A stretch of DNA of 64,000 nt from Cognatitamlana sp035818475 (GTDB lineage: Bacteria > Bacteroidota > Bacteroidia > Flavobacteriales > Flavobacteriaceae). Location of the stretch: NCBI RefSeq assembly GCF_035818475.1, contig NZ_JAYMGV010000001.1, forward strand, positions 1,674,001-1,738,000, written 5' to 3'. A program made the translations under genes and the position numbers. Shown here piece by piece: positions 19,054-27,874 of the stretch (positions are counted from its first letter, which is position 1; the number at the start of each line of letters is the position of its first letter). Below the pieces are notes generated by a model. That model was not told where the DNA came from. It did no database searches and worked only from the letters and a program-made list of their open reading frames with translations.

Positions 19054-20109
19054 TTAGGCTACGACTCCCTGACAACTACTACCTGCGCCTGCAGTGCAGC
19101 CATAACAGTGCTGAGAAATAACAATATGTCTTCCTTCTAACAGGTCTTCATTATATTCTGAAATATGCTTTACTTTACTGTTTACAGGTAATTCAAGCAT
19201 TTGATTAAAGTCACAATCAAATAAATAACCGTCCCAGCTTACAGACAGTGTGTTGGTACACATCACATTTTGTACAGCTGCAGGATTATAGGCTTCAACT
19301 AAACTGTACATATAATCTTCATAATTTTCGGAAGCAATCAGGTAATCCAGAAACCTAGAGATTGGTAAATTGGTAATGGCGAATAAGCTATGAAAATGAA
19401 TGTTGAAGTCCTCTTTTAAAGCGTTTTTAAAATCTTTTTCCATAGCAACCTGATCTCCGGGTAAAAAAGCTCCAGACGGGTTATAGACCAGATCCAGCCT
19501 TAAATTGCTATCCGGCATGCCGTAACCTACTGCGTTAAGCATTTTTAGCGCTTCAATTGAGGCGTCAAAAACCCCGTCTCCACGTTGTTTATCTGTTTTG
19601 CCTCTGGTCCAATGAGGCATAGAGCTTACCACATGAACATTATGTTTTTTGAAAAACTCCGGTAAATCGTTGTACTTTTTGTTGGCTTTTATAATGGTTA
19701 GGTTAGACCGCACAATAAAATCTTTTATACCGGCTTTGGCGGCTTCTTCTACAAACCATCTGAAATTTGGATTCATTTCAGGTGCGCCTCCTGTTAAATC
19801 TAAGGTATGAGCTCCGGTATTTTTTATCACCTCCAGGCATTGTTGCATGGTTTCCCGGGTCATAATTTCTTTTCGGTCCGGACCGGCATCTACATGGCAG
19901 TGCTCACAAACCTGATTACACATATATCCTACATTTATTTGTAAGATTTCAAGTTTTTTAGCTTTTAAGGGGTATAGGTTTGTTTCAGCAATTTTGCTTT
20001 TAAAAGTTGGTAATTCTCCATTTTGGAATATACCATTGGATAGAATTTCAAGCTGCTTGTTGCTATTTGCTAAATCACTTTCTCGTTTATGTAGAGATTT
20101 TGTTGCCAT
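19054..20109 (-). CDS. arsS: Arsenosugar biosynthesis radical SAM protein ArsS
   Basis: A radical SAM enzyme of 351 residues from the start chosen here. The 4Fe-4S/SAM motif is CNQVCEHC (Cys64, Cys68, Cys71), preceded by LEILQINVGYM. The C-terminal DUF3641-like domain ends HCYGCTAGAGSSCQG with Cys335, Cys338 and Cys346. In known arsenosugar synthesis ArsS adds the 5'-deoxyadenosyl group of SAM to dimethylarsenite. An upstream Met would extend the frame to 20205, but the internal start MATKSLHKRE at 20109 matches the family's usual beginning. The peroxidase-like gene is upstream and the divergent glycosyltransferase 4 bp downstream. Confidence 0.87.
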   Translation of the reverse strand: MATKSLHKRESDLANSNKQLEILSNGIFQNGELPTFKSKIAETNLYPLKAKKLEILQINVGYMCNQVCEHCHVDAGPDRKEIMTRETMQQCLEVIKNTGAHTLDLTGGAPEMNPNFRWFVEEAAKAGIKDFIVRSNLTIIKANKKYNDLPEFFKKHNVHVVSSMPHWTRGKTDKQRGDGVFDASIEALKMLNAVGYGMPDSNLRLDLVYNPSGAFLPGDQVAMEKDFKNALKEDFNIHFHSLFAITNLPISRFLDYLIASENYEDYMYSLVEAYNPAAVQNVMCTNTLSVSWDGYLFDCDFNQMLELPVNSKVKHISEYNEDLLEGRHIVISQHCYGCTAGAGSSCQGVVA

Positions 20110-20232
20110 TAATAAATTATTGTTCGTTTTTAGATTTTGGATAAATAAGGGACTAAAGTCCGGCCTGATTGCTGAACTTATTTTAGGGTTAAGGTAACCT
20201 ACCAATAGCTAGGTGGTAGGTGCTCTAATATA

Positions 20233-20568
20233 TTACCCGTCTAGCTTATTTACTTTATTCATCATTTGCACACCATGCACCAGAGTTGCACCACTTTTAA
20301 TAGCTGCACCAACATGGATAGCTTCCATCATTTCTTCTTTAGTGACACCTCTTTGTAAAGTATCTTTAGTATAAGCATCAATACAATATGGGCATTGTTC
20401 AGTATGAGAAACTGCTAAGGCTATAAGTGCTTTTTCGCGTGCGGTTAGGGCGCCTTCTTCAAAAACTTTTCCGTAGTATTCAAAAAATTTATCTCCTAAT
20501 TCCTGGTTCCACTCACTAATTTTTCCAAACTTTTTTAAGTCGGCCGGATCATAATATGTTTTCTGCAT
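20233..20568 (-). CDS. Arsenosugar-associated peroxidase-like AhpD-fold protein
   Basis: A 111-residue carboxymuconolactone decarboxylase/AhpD-family protein with the redox pair CPYC (Cys59, Cys62), a preceding His55 in SHTEQC, and VHGVQMMNKV near the C-terminus. It heads the minus-strand arsenosugar run, 123 bp before the ArsS start. Family knowledge: this small protein type recurs next to ArsS. It probably handles thiol or arsenic redox chemistry in the cytoplasm. Confidence 0.82.
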   Translation of the reverse strand: MQKTYYDPADLKKFGKISEWNQELGDKFFEYYGKVFEEGALTAREKALIALAVSHTEQCPYCIDAYTKDTLQRGVTKEEMMEAIHVGAAIKSGATLVHGVQMMNKVNKLDG

Positions 20569-20704
20569 AAAAATATTTTTGTCTAAAGATATAAATCTAA
20601 ATTATTAAGTCGTGATGTTTAAACAGACTTAACAAAAAATGACAATAATTATTTTTAAAGTATTAGCCGCTCAGAATACTCCGTCTAGATTATCAAAATA
20701 GGTT

Positions 20705-21847
20705 TTAATCTCTAAGGATACTCCTTGAGATCACTATTTTTTGGATTTCGGAAGTACCTTCATAGATCTGAGTGATTTTTGCATCACGCATCAAACGTTC
20801 TACATGGTACTCTTTAACAAAACCATTACCGCCATGAATTTGAACAGCTTCAACAGTATGTTTCATGGCTACTTTTGAAGCTTGTAATTTGGCCATGGCG
20901 CTTGAAAAATCATAGTTGTTGCCCTGATCTTTATCCCATGCGGCTTTCATCACTAAATGTCTTGCAGTTTCAATATCTGTAGCCATGTCTGCTAATTTAA
21001 AAGCAATGGCTTGATGGTTACAGATTTCAGTGCCAAATGCTTTGCGTTCTTTTGAGTATTTTAAAGCCAGTTCATAAGCTCCGGATGCTATACCTAATGC
21101 CTGAGCAGCTATACCAATACGTCCGCCGGAAAGTGTTTTCATAGCAAATCTAAAGCCGGAACCATTAACACCTATTCGGTTTTCTTTAGGGATTTTTACG
21201 TCATTAAACTGAAGGGTGTGGGTGTCACTACCACGGATACCTAATTTGTCTTCTTTTGGCCCAACATGAAACCCTTCTGCGCCTTTTTCAACAATAAAAG
21301 CATTAATACCATGAGAGCCTTTATCTTTATCTGTTTGGGCTATAACTATATAAACATCAGCACGCCCTCCACTAGTAATCCAGTTTTTGGTACCATTTAT
21401 TATATAGTGATCTCCTTTATCAATAGCTGTTGTTCTTTGAGATGTTGCATCACTTCCTGCTTCGGGTTCACTTAAACAAAAAGCTCCGATGAATTCGCCT
21501 GTAGCCAATTTGGTTAAATATTTTTCTTTTTGCTCTTCTGTCCCATAGGTTTCCAACCCATAACAAACCAGAGAATTATTTACTGAGACAATTACAGACG
21601 CTGAAGCATCAATTTTTGATAGCTCTTCCATGATAAGAACATATGAAATAGCATCCATCCCACTTCCACCATACTTGGGATCAACCATAATACCCATAAA
21701 GCCAAGGTCTCCCATTTTTTTTACAAGGTCATTGGGGAATTGTTGTTTTTCATCACGTTCAATAACTCCAGGTAATAATTCGGTTCTTGCAAAATCGCGA
21801 GCTGCATCGCGAATCATGATATGTTCTTCTGAAAGGCTAAAATCCAT
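20705..21847 (-). CDS. Acyl-CoA dehydrogenase
   Basis: A 380-residue flavoprotein of the short/medium-chain acyl-CoA dehydrogenase family. FAD and substrate motifs are present: FCLSEPEAGSDA, NWITSGG, FGTEICNHQAIAFKLADM, QIHGGNGFVKEY, and QIYEGTSEIQKI near the end. It oxidises an acyl-CoA to the trans-2-enoyl-CoA and passes electrons to ETF; chain length is not deducible. It is transcribed alone on the minus strand, from a promoter read at 21887-21917. Confidence 0.92.
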   Translation of the reverse strand: MDFSLSEEHIMIRDAARDFARTELLPGVIERDEKQQFPNDLVKKMGDLGFMGIMVDPKYGGSGMDAISYVLIMEELSKIDASASVIVSVNNSLVCYGLETYGTEEQKEKYLTKLATGEFIGAFCLSEPEAGSDATSQRTTAIDKGDHYIINGTKNWITSGGRADVYIVIAQTDKDKGSHGINAFIVEKGAEGFHVGPKEDKLGIRGSDTHTLQFNDVKIPKENRIGVNGSGFRFAMKTLSGGRIGIAAQALGIASGAYELALKYSKERKAFGTEICNHQAIAFKLADMATDIETARHLVMKAAWDKDQGNNYDFSSAMAKLQASKVAMKHTVEAVQIHGGNGFVKEYHVERLMRDAKITQIYEGTSEIQKIVISRSILRD

Positions 21848-21886
21848 AATTCGTAATTATAATGTTGATTTGATAAAAAATATTCA

Positions 21887-21917
21887 CAAATATAGCTTTT
21901 TAGTGTGAATTTTTCAA
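21887..21917 (-). promoter_or_regulatory. Bacteroidota-type promoter of the acyl-CoA dehydrogenase gene
   Basis: On the minus strand a -7 box TATATTTG (21887-21894) is preceded by TTG (21915-21917) with 20 bases between, matching the TTG/TAnnTTTG consensus. It lies about 40 bp before the ATG. Confidence 0.6.
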
Positions 21918-21942
21918 TAATGATTGTTATTTTTACGACTCT

Positions 21943-23007
21943 ATGGAGAAAAATGAATATCATGTTATTGGGGTGATGTCCGGAACATCTTTAGATGGAA
22001 TTGACTTGGTACAAGCCAGGTTTACGTATCATGGCCATTGGCATTTTGAGATTCTGAATGCAGAAACAGTTGACTATAACGAGGATTGGCGTAATACTCT
22101 GGGGCATTTGCTGTCTTATGAGCCTGAAGTGCTTAAAGAAATTGATGAAGATTATACTAAGTACCTTGCCGGAGTCATCAACCAGTTTATTAAAACGTAT
22201 AACATTAAAAATATTGATATGGTATGCTCTCATGGGCATACAGCATTACATCAACCGGAAAACAACGTAACCTACCAAATTGGAAATTTACCTGCCCTTT
22301 CAAAGTTATTAAACAAAAAAGTGATATGTGATTTTAGAAAACAGGATGTAGAGCTTGGCGGTCAGGGCGCTCCCTTAGTGCCTGTTGGTGATAAGCTGTT
22401 GTTTTCTGAATATGATTACTGTGTGAATTTGGGAGGCTTCGCAAACATTTCAATGGATGTTAATGATGTCAGAGTCGCTTATGACATTTGCCCGGTAAAT
22501 ATTGTTTTGAATCATTATGTAAAGCAACTGGGGCTTAATTTTGATGATAAAGGACAAATAGCGAGTACAGGAGTTATTCATACAGACATGCTTAACGCAC
22601 TAAACGATCTTGATTTTTATAGAGCTAAATATCCAAAATCCTTGGGCCTGGAATGGGTCAAAAACCATGTTCTCCCATTGATAGATACTTATAAACTAGA
22701 AGTCAGTGATATTTTAAGAACTTTTATAGAACACATGGCCATTCAAATAGCATCAGAAATAAAAGAAAAAATCAACGCATTAGTTTTAATTACCGGTGGT
22801 GGGGTTTATAATACCTTTTTAATAGAGCAATTAAAGCGGCATTCAAATCAAACTATTGTAATACCTTCCAATGAAGTAATTGAGTTTAAAGAAGCTCTTA
22901 TTTTTGGTTTTTTAGGGGTTCTTAAATTAAGAAATGAAGCTAATTGTTTACAAAGTGTTACAGGGGCGTTAAAAAATCACAGTTCAGGCACAATATTTCT
23001 TCCATAA
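21943..23007 (+). CDS. anmK: Anhydro-N-acetylmuramic acid kinase
   Basis: A 354-residue sugar kinase with the signature GVMSGTSLDGIDLV (residues 10-23), VCSHGHTALHQP, GNLPALS, LGGQGAPLVPVGD and NLGGFANIS. It phosphorylates and opens 1,6-anhydro-MurNAc in peptidoglycan recycling, in the cytoplasm. Length and motifs are normal for the family. It is divergent from the acyl-CoA dehydrogenase gene and monocistronic by spacing. Confidence 0.93.
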   Translation: MEKNEYHVIGVMSGTSLDGIDLVQARFTYHGHWHFEILNAETVDYNEDWRNTLGHLLSYEPEVLKEIDEDYTKYLAGVINQFIKTYNIKNIDMVCSHGHTALHQPENNVTYQIGNLPALSKLLNKKVICDFRKQDVELGGQGAPLVPVGDKLLFSEYDYCVNLGGFANISMDVNDVRVAYDICPVNIVLNHYVKQLGLNFDDKGQIASTGVIHTDMLNALNDLDFYRAKYPKSLGLEWVKNHVLPLIDTYKLEVSDILRTFIEHMAIQIASEIKEKINALVLITGGGVYNTFLIEQLKRHSNQTIVIPSNEVIEFKEALIFGFLGVLKLRNEANCLQSVTGALKNHSSGTIFLP

Positions 23008-23045
23008 AAACATTCAAAATTAATCTGATAAGATTTTTAGTTTTT

Positions 23046-23053
23046 TATATTTG
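23046..23053 (+). promoter_or_regulatory. Candidate -7 box for the amino-acid dehydrogenase gene
   Basis: TATATTTG fits TAnnTTTG exactly and lies 108 bp before the ATG at 23162. No good TTG is seen at the expected distance, so only the -7 element is supported. It would give a leader of roughly 100 nt. Confidence 0.4.
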
Positions 23054-23161
23054 TTACTTTAATAATTTAAACCTCTTTTTATTATGACTCAGCTTTAGCT
23101 ACGCTTAATTACAACATCAAAACATTTAATAGGCTAGGTAAGAATCAATTTTAAAATAGAA

Positions 23162-24388
23162 ATGAAAGAATTATTAAAAAAGTATGAAAATAAAACCCCG
23201 GAAATTGTCTTTAATTGGAAAGATTCTGAAACAGAGGCAGAAGGTTGGGTAGTTATAAATTCATTACGTGGAGGTGCTTCAGGTGGTGGAACAAGAATGA
23301 GAAAAGGTCTTGATATGAATGAAGTTTTGTCATTAGCCAAAACTATGGAAATAAAATTTACTGTATCTGGCCCCTCAATTGGAGGTGCTAAGTCAGGAAT
23401 TAATTTTGACCCTAAAGACCTCAGGAAAGAAGGTGTTTTGAAACGCTGGTATGCAGCCGTATCTCCATTGCTAAAAAGCTATTATGGGACCGGTGGTGAT
23501 ATGAATGTAGATGAAACCAATGAGGTTATTCCCATTACAGAACAAAGTGGTGTGTGGCACCCCCAGGAAGGTGTTTTTAACGGACACTTTAAGCCTACTG
23601 AAGCAGATAAAATCAATAGAATTGGACAGCTGCGACAAGGCGTTATCAAAGTGATTGAAAATCCGGATTATTCTCCTAATGTTTTAAAAAAATATACTGT
23701 AGCAGATATGATTACCGGTTTTGGTGTTGCTGAAGCTGTAAGGCAGTATTATAATATTTACAACGGATCAATTAAAGGAAAGCGAGCTGTAGTACAAGGA
23801 TTTGGAAATGTTGGTGCTGCCGCAGCGTTTTATTTGGCTCAGATGGGAGCCAAAATAGTGGGAATCATTGATATTTCCGGAGGATTGATCAATGAAAATG
23901 GATTTACTTTTGAGGAGATCACCCAATTATTTCTTTCTAAAACAGGAAATACTTTGGTGGCTGATAATTTGGTTCCATTTGAAGACATCAATAAAACAAT
24001 CTGGTCTTTAAATACAGAAATCTTTGCACCCTGTGCAGCTTCCAGATTGGTTACAATACATCAAATTGATGAAATGATTAGTAATGGGTTGGAAGTTATA
24101 TCATGTGGTGCTAATGTGCCGTTTGCTGATAAAGAAATTTTCTTTGGCCCCATTATGGAACATACTGACTCCAGGGTGAGTTTAATACCTGATTTTATAT
24201 CAAATTGCGGAATGGCACGTGTATTTGCTTATTTTATGGAGCGTAAGGTACAAATGACAGACGAAGCTATTTTTAATGACACCTCAAACAGAATCAGGCA
24301 GGCTATAGAAAAAGTTTATAATAAAAATAAATCTAAAACGGGAATTAGTGCTACCGCTTATGAAATAGCACTGGAACAACTCATTTAA
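23162..24388 (+). CDS. Glu/Leu/Phe/Val dehydrogenase family enzyme
   Basis: A 408-residue NAD(P)-dependent amino-acid dehydrogenase. The N-terminal dimerisation/catalytic domain has GGASGGGTRMRKGL and SGPSIGGAKSGINF with the catalytic Lys in GGAKSG. The Rossmann domain opens with VQGFGNVGAAAAFYLAQMGAKIVGI. It deaminates an amino acid reversibly to a 2-oxo acid; Glu versus branched-chain preference is not decided by these motifs. It is 13 bp before nhaD. Confidence 0.88.
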   Translation: MKELLKKYENKTPEIVFNWKDSETEAEGWVVINSLRGGASGGGTRMRKGLDMNEVLSLAKTMEIKFTVSGPSIGGAKSGINFDPKDLRKEGVLKRWYAAVSPLLKSYYGTGGDMNVDETNEVIPITEQSGVWHPQEGVFNGHFKPTEADKINRIGQLRQGVIKVIENPDYSPNVLKKYTVADMITGFGVAEAVRQYYNIYNGSIKGKRAVVQGFGNVGAAAAFYLAQMGAKIVGIIDISGGLINENGFTFEEITQLFLSKTGNTLVADNLVPFEDINKTIWSLNTEIFAPCAASRLVTIHQIDEMISNGLEVISCGANVPFADKEIFFGPIMEHTDSRVSLIPDFISNCGMARVFAYFMERKVQMTDEAIFNDTSNRIRQAIEKVYNKNKSKTGISATAYEIALEQLI

Positions 24389-24401
24389 CTCATATGAATT
24401 T

Positions 24402-25793
24402 ATGGAAGCAGCAATTATCTTAGTATTCGTTATAGGCTATCTGGCCATAACCTTAGAGCATAGTTTAAAAATTGATAAATTAATACCGGCACTGGTTATG
24501 ATGGCCATTTGTTGGGCGTTGATTGCTTTTGGACTGGAAACTTTTCCGCAATGGTTTGATTCCGGTAAACATGCTTTAGTAGATGGTTTTGGGTTGTTAG
24601 GGCATGACGATAAGATGCATCTTATGGAAGAAACCCTACTGCATCATTTGGGTAAAACTGCTGAAATACTCGTTTTTCTTTTAGGAGCTATGACCATTGT
24701 TGAGATCATTGATTATTTTGATGGTTTTGCAACTATTAAAGGCTTTATAAAAACTAAAAAGAAAAGTAAAATACTATGGATTTTTGCTATTCTGGCTTTT
24801 ATTTTATCAGCCATCATTGATAATCTTACAGCTACAATTGTACTTATTTCTATATTACAGAAAATAGTGAAAGAAAGAAATGTACGTATTTGGTATGCAG
24901 GTTTAATAATTATAGCGGCCAATGCAGGAGGTGCATGGTCTCCTATTGGAGATGTTACCACAACAATGCTTTGGATTGGAAATAAAGTTTCTACAGGTAA
25001 TTTATTTGTGTATTTATTTTTACCATCACTATTGTGTATGATCGTGCCCACTTTAATAGCCACTTTTTTACCGATTTTTAAAGGAGAATTGGATGTTGAA
25101 GTAGAAGAAGACAAGCCTAAAAGTAGATTTAGTGCCACCATGTTGTATTTAGGTTTGGGGGCTATAGTATTTGTTCCAATATTTAAAGTAGTGACACATT
25201 TACCTCCCTATGTTGGGATGATGCTATCTTTAGGGGTTGTGGCTACGTTTGCCGAAATTTATAGTAGTGCAAAATTTAGTATGACTGAGTATGATTCTGC
25301 TGAAAGTGATGCTCATGCACATCATAGTCCGGTACACTATTCGCTATCAAAAATAGAGCTGCCAAGTATACTGTTTTTCTTAGGAATTTTAATGGCAGTT
25401 GCAGCTTTAGAATCTTTAGGAACATTATATGGTTTTGCCTTATCGTTAAAAGAAGGTGTTCCAATGATTGGAACCGAATTGGACGGTACCAAAGTATCAG
25501 ATTTAGTGGTTTTACTACTAGGTGTTGGGTCGGCTGTTATTGACAATGTACCTTTAGTTGCGGCAAGTTTAGGGATGTTTAGCGCCGGCTTAGATGATCA
25601 GCTTTGGCATTTTATAGCGTATTCAGCCGGAACCGGTGGTAGTATGTTAATCATAGGTTCAGCGGCCGGGGTTGTAGCTATGGGTATGGAGAAGATTGAT
25701 TTTTTCTGGTATTTAAAAAAGATTTCCTGGTTGGCGTTAGCCGGGTTTTTAGCCGGTGCCATAGTATTTTTATTTACAAGAGGATTGTTTTAA
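24402..25793 (+). CDS. nhaD: NhaD-family sodium:proton antiporter
   Basis: A 463-residue inner-membrane carrier of the ion-transporter superfamily with about twelve hydrophobic segments. Typical NhaD stretches are seen: LSAIIDNLTATIVLISIL, AANAGGAWSPIGDVTTTMLW, VIDNVPLVAASLGMF and GTGGSMLIIGSAAGVVAM. It exchanges Na+ for H+ and fits a marine lifestyle. An internal His-rich loop (SDAHAHHSPVHYS, about residue 305) may sense pH or metal; that is speculation. Confidence 0.92.
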   Translation: MEAAIILVFVIGYLAITLEHSLKIDKLIPALVMMAICWALIAFGLETFPQWFDSGKHALVDGFGLLGHDDKMHLMEETLLHHLGKTAEILVFLLGAMTIVEIIDYFDGFATIKGFIKTKKKSKILWIFAILAFILSAIIDNLTATIVLISILQKIVKERNVRIWYAGLIIIAANAGGAWSPIGDVTTTMLWIGNKVSTGNLFVYLFLPSLLCMIVPTLIATFLPIFKGELDVEVEEDKPKSRFSATMLYLGLGAIVFVPIFKVVTHLPPYVGMMLSLGVVATFAEIYSSAKFSMTEYDSAESDAHAHHSPVHYSLSKIELPSILFFLGILMAVAALESLGTLYGFALSLKEGVPMIGTELDGTKVSDLVVLLLGVGSAVIDNVPLVAASLGMFSAGLDDQLWHFIAYSAGTGGSMLIIGSAAGVVAMGMEKIDFFWYLKKISWLALAGFLAGAIVFLFTRGLF

Positions 25794-25849
25794 TTATACG
25801 TAAACAAAAATAATAGCGTTATACTGTTGCAATAAATTTATAATATTAT

Positions 25850-26551
25850 ATGTTAAGTACATTAATACAAGATGCCCAGGAGGGAGCAGAAGTGGTCACA
25901 GATGGAGAATCCGTTGAAAAGACACTTTCAATTATTGAGTTGATTAGTAGTGGAGGTTTTGCAGGACAAGTTATTATTGCTGTTCTTTTTTTACTACTGA
26001 TTGGAGCCATTTATATTTATTTTGAACGCATATTTGCCATAAAGGCTGCATCTAGTGTTGATGCTAATTTTATGAATCAAATTAAGGACTATGTGAGCAA
26101 CGGTAAAATTGATTCAGCACAAATGTTATGTGCTCAGGTGAATTCACCGGTTTCAAGACTGATAGGAAAGGGAATATCAAGAATAGGTAAGCCCTTGGCC
26201 GATATAAATACAGCTATAGAGAACGCCGGGCGTTTAGAAATTTACGGCCTGGAGAAAAACGTAAGTATTTTGGCAACCATTTCCGGTGCAGCACCTATGA
26301 TAGGGTTTTTAGGAACCGTAATTGGTATGATCTTGGCTATATTTGAGTTGGCTAATGCAGGAGGAACTATTCAAATGGATGTTTTGGCAAGTGGATTATA
26401 TACCGCAATGACTACTACTGTTGCTGGTTTAATTGTTGGTATTGTAGCGTATATAGCCTATAATCATCTGGTTGTAAAAACAGATAAGGTAGTGTATAAA
26501 ATGGAAGCCAATTCATTAGAGTTTTTAGACCATTTAAACGAGCCAACTTAA
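25850..26551 (+). CDS. ExbB/TolQ/MotA-family proton channel protein
   Basis: A 233-residue protein with three membrane segments (about residues 35-55, 140-165 and 180-205). The conserved ExbB/TolQ regions are ISGAAPMIGFLGTVIGMILAIFE and ASGLYTAMTTTVAGLIVGIVAYIAYN. It forms the proton channel with ExbD and energises a TonB- or TolA-like protein. It is the first of three genes (ExbB, ExbD, TonB-like) in order. Confidence 0.9.
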   Translation: MLSTLIQDAQEGAEVVTDGESVEKTLSIIELISSGGFAGQVIIAVLFLLLIGAIYIYFERIFAIKAASSVDANFMNQIKDYVSNGKIDSAQMLCAQVNSPVSRLIGKGISRIGKPLADINTAIENAGRLEIYGLEKNVSILATISGAAPMIGFLGTVIGMILAIFELANAGGTIQMDVLASGLYTAMTTTVAGLIVGIVAYIAYNHLVVKTDKVVYKMEANSLEFLDHLNEPT

Positions 26552-26570
26552 GGCTTAAAATTTAAAAAAG

Positions 26571-26963
26571 ATGAATTTTAGAGGAAGAAATAAGGTGTCA
26601 CCGGAATTTAATATGTCATCCATGACAGATATTGTGTTCCTGCTCCTTATATTTTTTATGATCGCTTCTACATTGGTTACCACGAGTGCTATAGATATAT
26701 TGTTGCCAAAAGCCAGTGGTAAGACCGAAAATAAAAAATCTGTAGCGGTTAGTATTAAAAAGAACCTAACTTACTATGTAGATGAAAAACGTGTAGGGGA
26801 AAGTGTTTTAGAAAATGAACTGTTAGCAGCCTTATCATCACAAGAAAAACCGACTATAGTATTAAGGGCAGAGAAATCTGTGCCTGTTGAAAATGTAGTT
26901 AAGGTCATGGATATAGCTAATAGAAATAAGTTTAAGGTCATATTAGCAGTAAAACCAAAATAA
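26571..26963 (+). CDS. ExbD/TolR-family protein
   Basis: A 130-residue protein: short basic N-terminus, one membrane segment with the essential Asp in SSMTDIVFLLLIFFMIAST (Asp20), and a periplasmic domain (RAEKSVPVENVVKVMDIANR). It partners the ExbB-type channel 19 bp upstream and couples proton flow to the downstream TonB-like protein. Confidence 0.92.
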   Translation: MNFRGRNKVSPEFNMSSMTDIVFLLLIFFMIASTLVTTSAIDILLPKASGKTENKKSVAVSIKKNLTYYVDEKRVGESVLENELLAALSSQEKPTIVLRAEKSVPVENVVKVMDIANRNKFKVILAVKPK

Positions 26964-27022
26964 TTATCATTTCAAGCCATTCTGAATGGCCCGGATCAAA
27001 ATTGTTTTAAGGATTATATAAG

Positions 27023-27871
27023 ATGAAATATTTCAAGACCAAGCATGAAAGAAACTCTGCTAAGCTAACAGCTTTAATAACTGTTATTTTGGTACTGTTG
27101 TTGTTTGTGGTTGGAACAACTTATATGGATCCGCCGGAGGAATATGGCGTTGCTGTAAATTTTGGTAATTCAGATTTCGGAAGAGGTAAGGTACAACCTT
27201 TAAAACCTGTAAAATCAGAACCTCGAAAGATAGAAGAGCCTCCACAACCTGATGTGTCAAAATCAGAACCTACTAAGTCTTCTGAAACCAAAGAAGAAGT
27301 ATTGACTGAAGATAACTCTGAAGCTATAGCGATTAAAAAGCAAAAAGAAGCGGAAGCTAAAGCTAAGGCTATTGCAGATGCCAAGGCAAAAGCAGAAGCC
27401 GATAGAATAGCCAAAGAAAAACGTGAGCAGGAAGAAAAGAAGAGAAAGTTAGATGCTTTGATTGGAGGAGTAAGCAAATCCGAAGGAACAGAATCCGGAA
27501 GTGAAGGCAATGATAACAGGGCAGGCGATAAGGGGCAATTAGATGGAAACCCCTATGCACCCAGTTATTTTGGCGGAAAAGGCTCAGGTAGCGGTGGTGT
27601 AGGTTATGGGTTGAATGGCAGGGGAGGAGCCTCGTTTAAAAGATTGGCTCAGGATTGTAATGAATCAGGTATGGTTATAGTGCGTATTGTGGTTAATCAA
27701 AGCGGGAATGTTATTGAAGCGGTTCCCGGCGTAAAAGGCACAACAAATACTGCCAAATGCCTGCTGGATCCCGCAAAGAAAATAGCCTTATCTCATAAAT
27801 GGCCGGCAGATTCCAAAGCACCTTCCCGTCAAATAGGATTTGTGAGTGTTAATTTCAAATTAAGTCAATAG
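27023..27871 (+). CDS. TonB/TolA-like energy transducer
   Basis: A 282-residue protein with one N-terminal membrane segment (about residues 15-32), a Pro/Glu/Lys-rich stretch, a long Ala/Lys/Glu coiled-coil-like region (about 100-145, KQKEAEAKAKAIADAKAKAE), a Gly/Ser-rich linker and a C-terminal TonB/TolA-like domain (VIVRIVVNQSGNVIEAVPG). With the preceding ExbB and ExbD genes it makes a complete energising complex. It could drive TonB-dependent receptors such as the one at 15115-18234, or act in a Tol-like system. Confidence 0.85.
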   Translation: MKYFKTKHERNSAKLTALITVILVLLLFVVGTTYMDPPEEYGVAVNFGNSDFGRGKVQPLKPVKSEPRKIEEPPQPDVSKSEPTKSSETKEEVLTEDNSEAIAIKKQKEAEAKAKAIADAKAKAEADRIAKEKREQEEKKRKLDALIGGVSKSEGTESGSEGNDNRAGDKGQLDGNPYAPSYFGGKGSGSGGVGYGLNGRGGASFKRLAQDCNESGMVIVRIVVNQSGNVIEAVPGVKGTTNTAKCLLDPAKKIALSHKWPADSKAPSRQIGFVSVNFKLSQ

Positions 27872-27874
27872 TAC

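Noticed and set aside
20110..20205. N-terminal extension of ArsS from the Met at 20205
   Set aside because: The extra 32 residues do not match the family start, while MATKSLHKRE at 20109 does.
27121..27510. Long minus-strand open frame opposite the TonB-like gene
   Set aside because: It is a shadow of the low-complexity Lys/Glu/Ala-rich coding strand.
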